Below are positions 27,165 to 33,572 of a DNA stretch of 36,446 nt, one piece after another (the first letter of the stretch is position 1; each line of letters starts with the position of its first letter). The DNA comes from a virus: positions 1-36,446 of IMG/VR virus record IMGVR_UViG_3300025099_000065; one strand, given 5' to 3'. Under the pieces are notes generated by a model that saw nothing but the letters and a program-made list of their open reading frames with translations, was not told the DNA's origin and made no database searches. The translations under genes and the position numbers were made by a program.

Positions 27165-27746
27165 TTAACAATTACAATTTTCTAATTTACATATTCTTTG
27201 TAGCTTAGCTAGTAGAGCAGCTCTTGCATTTGTATTGTTACAAGATGTTCCACTTAGAATAGCTCTGTAAGTTGCCTCTGCTACTAGAGCACGGTTTGTA
27301 TAAGATGTTTTATCATCTACACAGTTACAGTCTTCTTCCATTAAGCCTAGAGCAGCTTTTGCCCATAATTTATCTATACAGCATCTTACTACACATAATG
27401 ATAGTATGCTGATTGTTTTAGTTTTTGTCCCACTTGCCGCAGTAACTGCGTAAGAAAAGTCGTAGTCTCCATCTAAAGCCGGTAATTCAATACTAGCTAA
27501 AAGGAATTCACATCCTACAGTTGTTTGTGAAGTAATTGCGCTTGTTACATCTACCTCTACTGGAGACCCTCCTGGAGTAGTGTAAGTTATAATTGCGCCT
27601 GTAACATCTGCAGTATTAATGTTTGTTGCTCCCCATCCACCTGAGTTTGCTGTTGATTCTACGCCTGTAGTGTCATAAATATTTAATGTCGTACAGCCAG
27701 TATCAAAGCAAGCCCTAATGTTAGAGGTTAATGTTGCTATTGCCAT
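27165..27746 (-). CDS. Two-domain beta plus Cys-rich protein, 193 aa
   Basis: I place the start at ATG 27746. The frame is open to TTG 27794, but the extra 16 codons run through the stem of the preceding terminator, so they are not coding. The first ~115 residues are beta-sandwich-like (TGAIITYTTPGG, LDGDYDFSYAVTAASG). The last ~75 are a helical, Cys-rich region with LCVVRCCIDKLW, EEDCNCVDD and the terminal ENCNC; there are 12 cysteines in total. I recall this two-part layout from Bacteroidota phage genes near fibres but no function is known to me. It opens the unit that ends with the giant fibre, yet no promoter is visible before it. Confidence 0.78.
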   Translation of the reverse strand: MAIATLTSNIRACFDTGCTTLNIYDTTGVESTANSGGWGATNINTADVTGAIITYTTPGGSPVEVDVTSAITSQTTVGCEFLLASIELPALDGDYDFSYAVTAASGTKTKTISILSLCVVRCCIDKLWAKAALGLMEEDCNCVDDKTSYTNRALVAEATYRAILSGTSCNNTNARAALLAKLQRICKLENCNC

Positions 27747-27768
27747 AATTTCTTGATTTCTTGGGTAT

Positions 27769-27804
27769 AAAAAAAGGGAGGAAAGAAAATTCAATCCTCC
27801 CTTT
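27769..27804 (-). terminator. Terminator after 408-residue protein gene
   Basis: Minus strand: perfect 10-bp stem AAAGGGAGGA / TCCTCCCTTT with a 12-base loop and a run of seven Ts. No promoter follows before the next gene. Confidence 0.92.
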
Positions 27805-27826
27805 AGGGTTATTTAAAAAGCTTGAC

Positions 27827-29053
27827 TTATGATACAGCCAATGCTCCTGTTGCAGATCCAAATGCAAGAACCTCTAATACGTCAGTGATATCATCACTAG
27901 TACCAGCAATTGCATAGTTAGGAGCTGTTGCAGGTATAGCTAAAGTAATTTCTTTAGATACCGGTCCAACAGTAATAGAATCTGTGTAAAGTTCAACTGA
28001 ACGTAGATCAATAAGATCGTAGTTACCAGAAACTTCAGTTCTACGTGCGATTACGTTAGGCTCACCCATTCTATGGAAATCACCTTCGTTACCTTGACAG
28101 AACCACTCTAATTCAGCAACTTGCTTCTCAGTACCGTTACCAGCAGAAGCAGCAGTAGCAACTACAGCAGCAGTTGAACCAAAGTTCTCTAAAGTAACGT
28201 CAAATGCGTTAGGCATTAAATCACCGTGAAGTTTTCCTACAACGTGCTTAGAAGCAACTCCTGTAAGTTTAACACCGTAAGATGCAGCGATAGAATCAGC
28301 AGCAGATACAGCTTCAGCAGCAGCGATAGCGTATTGTGCAGATGCTTCGTTTACTTTAGTATCTAAAGTAAGAACATCACCAGCGATAGAAACTATCTTG
28401 TAAACTGGAGATGTAGTAGCAGTTCCTAATCTAAGAACACCACCTACTTCAAAGTCACCAGGTACAGAAGCAACAGCTTTGTAAGATCCTTTAACAACGT
28501 CAACAGTACCAGTAGTTGATGTACCAGCATTGTTACATAGTAAAGAAACGATAGCGATAGCTTCAGCATCTTTAGATAAGTTAGCTGTAGCATCTTTAAC
28601 GATAGCAGAAGCAATCTCTAATTCAGTTGCGTTAACATCTGACTTGTAGAAAGCGTGCTTAAGGTAAAGACCACCATGATTAGAAGTATAACCTTGACGT
28701 AAAGAAATACGTAGGTGGTACTCATTATCATTGATAGCTTCAATAGAACCAGTAGTTCCATCATAACCAACAGTAGTTACTTGTTCAGTAGCTGCTGCAA
28801 ATATAGTTCTTTTAGCTAAAGTTAAATCAGCTTTGTTTAAAACTGGAGATACTAAAGGAACTCCTCCGTTAGCAGTTTTCTTAACGATAATGAATTTAGT
28901 TGCAGTTGCTGCAGTAGCTTCAGTAATACGTGTTCCTGCTGGAGTAAAAATACCAATCTCACCGTCATTCATTGCGTCAATAGCACCTGTTGTTGCAGTT
29001 GCTGCTCCACCTACGAATAACAACTGTAGATCTTTTTGTGAAAATGTACTCAT
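27827..29053 (-). CDS. Probable abundant virion protein, 408 aa
   Basis: ATG 29053 to TAA. The protein is Ala/Thr/Val-rich, beta-strand-rich, without a membrane segment. Its codon use looks different from most neighbours: many GCA/GCT alanines and few rare codons, as also in the capsid gene, which suggests strong expression. A strong terminator follows directly. It comes third after the capsid gene, in the region where crAss-like phages encode capsid-associated and neck proteins. An auxiliary capsid or other high-copy virion protein is the best guess; a tail-tube-like role cannot be excluded. No family was recognised with confidence. Confidence 0.8.
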   Translation of the reverse strand: MSTFSQKDLQLLFVGGAATATTGAIDAMNDGEIGIFTPAGTRITEATAATATKFIIVKKTANGGVPLVSPVLNKADLTLAKRTIFAAATEQVTTVGYDGTTGSIEAINDNEYHLRISLRQGYTSNHGGLYLKHAFYKSDVNATELEIASAIVKDATANLSKDAEAIAIVSLLCNNAGTSTTGTVDVVKGSYKAVASVPGDFEVGGVLRLGTATTSPVYKIVSIAGDVLTLDTKVNEASAQYAIAAAEAVSAADSIAASYGVKLTGVASKHVVGKLHGDLMPNAFDVTLENFGSTAAVVATAASAGNGTEKQVAELEWFCQGNEGDFHRMGEPNVIARRTEVSGNYDLIDLRSVELYTDSITVGPVSKEITLAIPATAPNYAIAGTSDDITDVLEVLAFGSATGALAVS

Positions 29054-29086
29054 TGTTTTTGTTTTTGTTTTGTTTTAATAAAATAA

Positions 29087-29797
29087 TTAATTGCCCGCTT
29101 GTTGCTCTATTGTTTTAATCTGATACTTTTCAGGATCAGTGACCCCTGTTGCTATTTTAACTGCTTCATCAATAATCTGCTTATGCATAATACTATTAAG
29201 TTCACAATCTAAAGGACCTGTTGCGCCATCAACTACATCCGTTCCAATAACAATTGGTGTCAAAGTCTTCAAGTATCTCAAATGATACTCTGCTACAGAG
29301 AAAGAACCGTCAGTAACAAGCTCATGCTTATCTCCTGAGTTATCTAATCTCCACACATACCGAAGTATGCTAGGCTTTTTAAATGGATTATTACGGTTTA
29401 GTGCAATCTCATCATGTGTGACTGGCTTAACCATAAGCCTTTTTCCATTACTACAAGAGCTATCACTAGCCGTTGTAATCTCTTCTGATATCGCTATCAT
29501 AAAATCTGCTGGCAAATCAAAGAATTCACCGTTAGGTACTACACCAGTTTGAGTAGTAGAAGGAGTAACTATTGTTACCCCTCTTACTAATTCATTTAGT
29601 TCTTTTCGTCTTATTTCAGATTCTTCAAACCCCTCTTGGTACTTATTGCCTAGGCTGCGAATGTTACGTAAAACTACTCTTTCTTGTGCTTTAGTTAAAA
29701 AGACACTTATTTCTAGTGGTGTATACCCAGGAGCGTCAAAGCTTGTAACTTTATCATAAAGTATTAGGAACTCTTGTTCCATTTCCGTTCCTGTCAT
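29087..29797 (-). CDS. crAss-like neck ring protein, 236 aa
   Basis: ATG 29797 to TAA. The opening EMEQEFLILYDKVTSFDAPG, then YTPLEISVFLTKAQERVVL and EESEIRRKELNELVRG, fits a conserved crAss-like neck/ring family that I recognise by its 'EFxxRYDxixSnxaPGlxxxEIsxfLTxAQExiv' start. The middle is beta (GVVPNGEFFDLPADFMIAI) and holds a putative loop with SSCSNGKRLMVKPVTHDE. The C-terminus is helical. It lies 15 bases after the 286-residue gene and 33 before the 408-residue gene in the same unit. It probably docks below the portal as a head-tail connector. Which ring is uncertain. Confidence 0.87.
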   Translation of the reverse strand: MTGTEMEQEFLILYDKVTSFDAPGYTPLEISVFLTKAQERVVLRNIRSLGNKYQEGFEESEIRRKELNELVRGVTIVTPSTTQTGVVPNGEFFDLPADFMIAISEEITTASDSSCSNGKRLMVKPVTHDEIALNRNNPFKKPSILRYVWRLDNSGDKHELVTDGSFSVAEYHLRYLKTLTPIVIGTDVVDGATGPLDCELNSIMHKQIIDEAVKIATGVTDPEKYQIKTIEQQAGN

Positions 29798-29812
29798 TTT
29801 GTTTTGTTTTTA

Positions 29813-30673
29813 TTAATCCTTAGCGTTCTTTACTCTAGCTTTAAGAGTAGTTAAAACGTCTTGGTTAGCTTTGTTACTTAAGTAGATAATAGCGTTATCT
29901 ATTGTAGGAATATCTCCTTCACCACATAATGCATCTCCACCTGGTAAGTAGTATTTACGCTTTTCTTTAGTAATGGCTCCACATTCAACTGCAGATGCTA
30001 TTAATAATTTAATTTCGTAACTACCTTTATCTTTTGATGTTGTAATGAAACCGTCTAAGTCATCAGTAATGATCTTTTCCATTTCACCAACTAAAAATTC
30101 AATTTTAGATACAGAAGATACTTTCTTTCCGTATACTTTTAAGAAGTCTAACATTGCTTGTTTGTCATCTTCTATCTTACCTAAGAACTTATAAGCTTCA
30201 ATACGTAAGTTAGCTTTAGAAGCAGTTGCTTTAATCTCAGCATTTTCTCCTACTATTACATACTTGTATGTTGCTTTTTTCTTAGCCGTTGCAAGACTAG
30301 AGGCTACGAACTGTTTGTTTGCTCGTATAATAATATACTCTAGGTAATGCTTTGGGTTAGCTAAATCTAATCTCTTATCTGTCTTACCTAAAGATACACT
30401 TGCTGTATGCCAGTAGTTTTTCTCATCTTTATGGTGATTCAAATCTAAGTCTAATTCAGACTCTAACCAATCTCTTTCTTCTCTACATTCAAAAGGGTTA
30501 TGTAGATTACCCTGTCTGTCTACTGGGATTAAATAATCTCTAGTAGATGTTCCAAATAAATTATATGCCTCATGTGATGGATCCGTAATTAATGAATTTA
30601 CACCTTTAGCAATTAATTTAATGCGAACTTTCCCTGATGGTGTTACCCATTTGTTTCCTTCCTTCATTCTCAT
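29813..30673 (-). CDS. Conserved-looking protein after capsid gene, 286 aa
   Basis: ATG 30673 to TAA; ATG 30667 is an in-frame alternative. The N-terminal third is beta-rich and basic (WVTPSGKVRIKLIAKGVNSL). It is followed by NPFECREERDWLESELDLD and YWHTASVSLGK, a pattern I have met in marine phage proteins encoded near the capsid gene. Residues ~105-235 are Lys/Ala/Glu-rich helices, and the end is again mixed. No catalytic motif is seen. It is the first gene after the capsid terminator and promoter, leading a unit with the neck ring gene. A capsid-associated or head-completion role is plausible from position only. Confidence 0.78.
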   Translation of the reverse strand: MRMKEGNKWVTPSGKVRIKLIAKGVNSLITDPSHEAYNLFGTSTRDYLIPVDRQGNLHNPFECREERDWLESELDLDLNHHKDEKNYWHTASVSLGKTDKRLDLANPKHYLEYIIIRANKQFVASSLATAKKKATYKYVIVGENAEIKATASKANLRIEAYKFLGKIEDDKQAMLDFLKVYGKKVSSVSKIEFLVGEMEKIITDDLDGFITTSKDKGSYEIKLLIASAVECGAITKEKRKYYLPGGDALCGEGDIPTIDNAIIYLSNKANQDVLTTLKARVKNAKD

Positions 30674-30690
30674 TATTTATTTATGTTCTA

Positions 30691-30717
30691 CAAATATACG
30701 AAAAATAGAGCCACCAA
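30691..30717 (-). promoter_or_regulatory. Promoter P3 after capsid terminator
   Basis: Minus-strand TTG (30717-30715), 16 bases, then TATATTTG (30698-30691), 17 bases before ATG 30673. The spacer is slightly short for the flavobacterial consensus. The TTG lies in the terminator hairpin of the capsid gene. Confidence 0.62.
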
Positions 30718-30735
30718 CCTAATGATGGCTCTATT
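30701..30735 (-). terminator. Terminator after major capsid gene
   Basis: Minus strand: 13-bp stem AATAGAGCCATCA pairing with TGGTGGCTCTATT (one G-U pair), loop TTAGGT, followed by a T run. It lies ~38 bases after the capsid stop codon. Confidence 0.9.
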
Positions 30736-30772
30736 CTTTTCATATTTTATTAAAATAATTTAATTATCTTAA

Positions 30773-32251
30773 TTATACTGCTTGCATGTTATGGATAAAG
30801 CTTGCAGTTCTAGATGGATCACGAACAATCGCTGCTCCACAGTAGTACTTGTGCTCTTCCCACGCATCCTCAGCTGTTCCTATAGCAGAAACTGCACCAT
30901 CTGGAGAGAAAGGGTTTCTCAAACCTGCGATGTATTTGTGGATGATTGGTTGTCCTTTAACACCAACTTTTTGGATGTTTGGAGCTCCTTCAGATGTTCC
31001 TATGTCAAGGATATCATATCTGTAAGATTCAACAACACCACCATTTGGATGTAACATTTTGTTACGGTTTCTATCATCGTACATAGAATCCACTGACAAA
31101 TTAACTTGAGTGTTATTTGGTCCACGGAATTCAACGAATTGTCCACCATATCCTAATTCCATTTTAGAAATACCAGATTTAGCTTTGTACATTCTATCAG
31201 TATTCAATAGAGGTGTAAACAATTGAGAGAATTTCTCTAATGATTTGTGGAACTCATAAGCACCACGCTCACCTGTTCTAAGAACAAAACCACGTTGGTC
31301 AGTCTTAAGTTTTCCTTCAGAAAGATCTAACAATCTAGATGCTAATGCTTCAATAGAGAATACATTGTAAAAAGAACTGTTAGCTGCTTCCATTTGTTGA
31401 CGGATACCAGCACCTTCAGTAATCTTGTAACCAGACTTACCAGAAATAGAGTAATTTCCTTCTGCAGTCTTGTTAGATGTACCAAACATGTGCAATTTGT
31501 TGATATCTTCACGGAACGCATTGTCAAACATGAAAGACTCATAGTGTTGCCAGAATTTAACAACTTTCCCATCTTCACCTTTGAAGTAAGATCCCATTTT
31601 ACGGTTACTTAAGTTACCTGGAGTCTTCTTTTGGATACGGATTTGAGAGAAAGAGTTACGCATAGAAATATGAGACTTAAATTTGATCTCACGTCCTTTT
31701 CTAGACATTGTTCGCTCTACTGGGCTAAATTCACCTGAGAACTTCTTACCAGCTACAGCTTCTTCATAAGGAAGAGACATAGTTGGATCACCTGAATCCA
31801 TACGACAAGTATAAACCCAGTTCATTCCTTCACGTACTGGCTCTTCAGTAATTAATACTGGGTAAACTTCGTTAAGCTCACCTACGATACGCTCTGTATC
31901 AGAAAACCAGTTCTTTGGAAATACTAATTCAAAGTAAGTTCCGTTCTTTCCTGGCTCATCAGCAGCTGTAATAGGAGTACCATCAATACGACATTCAACT
32001 AATTCACAGTTGTCAAGTCCTTGAGATTGAAGCTCCCATGTAAAGTCATCATCAGAATCAAACTCTAAAGTTGGGAAAGAAGAAAGAACACTATCAATGT
32101 TGTTTCCAAAATAATTTTGTTGTACTGTCATAATCATGTCAGATACTTTTTGTGGAGACGTAGACCAGATTGCACCTAAGTGATTCTCAGTAGTCAAACC
32201 TTTCCATGACGTCGCATCTGTCATTTGTAATGGAGATAATTTTTGTGCCAT
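30773..32251 (-). CDS. Major capsid protein, crAss-like, 492 aa
   Basis: ATG 32251 to TAA. The N-terminus (LSPLQMTDATSWKGLT, then NHLGAIWSTSPQKVSDMI) and the DSVLSSFPTLEFDSDDDFTWELQSQGLDNCELVE region match what I know of crAss-like major capsid proteins: an HK97-type fold, 'LSPLxMTnxxxWKgLTxxNHLGAI' start, and usual length about 490. The protein is the building block of the icosahedral shell. It follows the scaffold-like gene by 27 bases and is itself followed by a strong terminator, as expected for a high-output gene. The leader is A-rich without Shine-Dalgarno. The family call is firm apart from the lack of a search. Confidence 0.93.
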   Translation of the reverse strand: MAQKLSPLQMTDATSWKGLTTENHLGAIWSTSPQKVSDMIMTVQQNYFGNNIDSVLSSFPTLEFDSDDDFTWELQSQGLDNCELVECRIDGTPITAADEPGKNGTYFELVFPKNWFSDTERIVGELNEVYPVLITEEPVREGMNWVYTCRMDSGDPTMSLPYEEAVAGKKFSGEFSPVERTMSRKGREIKFKSHISMRNSFSQIRIQKKTPGNLSNRKMGSYFKGEDGKVVKFWQHYESFMFDNAFREDINKLHMFGTSNKTAEGNYSISGKSGYKITEGAGIRQQMEAANSSFYNVFSIEALASRLLDLSEGKLKTDQRGFVLRTGERGAYEFHKSLEKFSQLFTPLLNTDRMYKAKSGISKMELGYGGQFVEFRGPNNTQVNLSVDSMYDDRNRNKMLHPNGGVVESYRYDILDIGTSEGAPNIQKVGVKGQPIIHKYIAGLRNPFSPDGAVSAIGTAEDAWEEHKYYCGAAIVRDPSRTASFIHNMQAV

Positions 32252-32278
32252 TATTTGTTTTTTTTAAAAATTGTTTGT

Positions 32279-33442
32279 TTATAGCTTTAGGTTATCTAAA
32301 GCGTTTTTCATATCAAGTTGCGATGTACTAACTACTCCGCCATCTTTCATGCTATTTCCAGACATAATTCCTTGTTGAGCTAATTGCTTCTCAAGTTTCT
32401 TTGCAGCACTAGTTGTCGCAGTTTTCTTAAACTTTGAAAAATCAGTGAAGCCTTTGGTCATAACATCAAGTGCGTGTAATCTCATCTTATACTCTTGGTC
32501 ATTTTCGTATTTCTCCATGACAGCATTAAGAGGAGTATCACCTTTGACTTTTGTTGGCGTAGTCATAGATGCAAAAATCTGCTCTCGTTGTCTTGAGTTT
32601 ACTTTCATGCCTGGTATAACCTCAGAAGTTTCATTCACTGTTGACTTTAATTTAGATAAAGCTTCTTGAGCTTTAGTCTCATCGTCAAGGAGTGATTGCT
32701 TTCTGGTATTTATTTCTTTCTCAAGTCTGTTGTTTTCGTATGCAACTAGGGCGTCTCTTGCGTCCACAGCATCCTCTTGAAAGGAATCTCCTTTTGTAGC
32801 TAATGCAGCATACTTAGATGCTTTATCATTATCAAATCCTTTAATAAGGAAACTACGTTTAATTAATTCTTGTGCCAGTTCTGGTCTTTCAAATATATCT
32901 TCATCTGAAACTTTCTCATACTGGTCGCTGTTAGTCTTTGCAGTTGCATATTGTTCATGCGGTATACCTAGTTCTAACGCTTCTAAATACTGTTTTTGAT
33001 TATCATTTAGGTTAGCAAACTCATTGTTCTTCATTTGCTTCTCCATCATTACTAACAAAGAATCAGCATCTGTAACAGACGCTAAGTCTTCATCAGTCAA
33101 ATCAATAAAGGATCCAGCCTCCTTCAAAGCTGAGGCTAGGGAAGTAAACGTATTCTGAGAAGAGGAAGTAGCTGTGTCGTTAGCTGAATCCTTAATATCT
33201 TTTTCTCCTACGTTCTCTACGGTATCTTCACTTCCCGGTAATTCTTCGCTGATCTCAGCTAAGTCATCTAAATCAATACCATCTATTGGCTCTAAGCCTT
33301 CTAGTGCTGATTCAGACTCTTCTGAGTCGCTATTAGTTGTTTCTTCATTGCCTACTGATTCATCGCTCTCTGTAGAAAGTCCTTCTACTACTGCTGATTC
33401 TGAATTAGCTAGGTCTTCCAAGTCTATGCCATCAAATTCCAT
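32279..33442 (-). CDS. Probable capsid scaffolding protein, 387 aa
   Basis: ATG 33442 to TAA. The first ~110 residues are very acidic and Ser-rich, probably disordered, and carry the motif DGIDLEDLA (4-12) again as DGIDLDDLA (54-62). From ~140 on the protein is helical and charged (MLMEK-like VMMEKQMKNNEFANL; ARDALVAYENNRLEKEI; TQEALSKL-like EALSKLKSTV). The C-terminus holds a basic cluster (FSKFKKTATTSAAKKLEKQL), as in scaffold tails that bind the capsid protein. Position between portal and capsid genes is the classic scaffold position. No protease domain is seen. The call rests on position, charge and helix content. Confidence 0.83.
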   Translation of the reverse strand: MEFDGIDLEDLANSESAVVEGLSTESDESVGNEETTNSDSEESESALEGLEPIDGIDLDDLAEISEELPGSEDTVENVGEKDIKDSANDTATSSSQNTFTSLASALKEAGSFIDLTDEDLASVTDADSLLVMMEKQMKNNEFANLNDNQKQYLEALELGIPHEQYATAKTNSDQYEKVSDEDIFERPELAQELIKRSFLIKGFDNDKASKYAALATKGDSFQEDAVDARDALVAYENNRLEKEINTRKQSLLDDETKAQEALSKLKSTVNETSEVIPGMKVNSRQREQIFASMTTPTKVKGDTPLNAVMEKYENDQEYKMRLHALDVMTKGFTDFSKFKKTATTSAAKKLEKQLAQQGIMSGNSMKDGGVVSTSQLDMKNALDNLKL

Positions 33443-33467
33443 TCTCTCTGTTTTTGTTTACTTATTA

Positions 33468-33475
33468 CAAATATA
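33468..33475 (-). promoter_or_regulatory. Promoter P2 -7 box before scaffold/capsid genes
   Basis: Minus-strand TATATTTG ends 25 bases before ATG 33442, after the portal terminator. No TTG is found at the expected -33 distance; the upstream bases are almost all A/T, so this promoter is less sure than P1. Confidence 0.55.
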
Positions 33476-33520
33476 GATATATTATTTTAATTATCTACTA
33501 TAAATTACGTTCCATAATAA

Positions 33521-33566
33521 TAAAAATTACAAAAGTGATAGCTAAAATTAACTATCACTCCTGTAA
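33521..33566 (-). terminator. Terminator after portal gene
   Basis: Minus strand: 15-bp stem TTACAGGAGTGATAG pairing with CTATCACTTTTGTAA (two G-U pairs), 10-base loop, then TTTTTA. It begins 7 bases after the portal stop codon. Confidence 0.88.
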
Positions 33567-33572
33567 CTTCTT

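Noticed and set aside
27747-27794. TTG start at 27794 adding 16 residues to the Cys-rich protein
   Set aside because: The added codons run through the 3' arm and T run of a strong terminator; ATG 27746 gives MAIATL with a normal leader.
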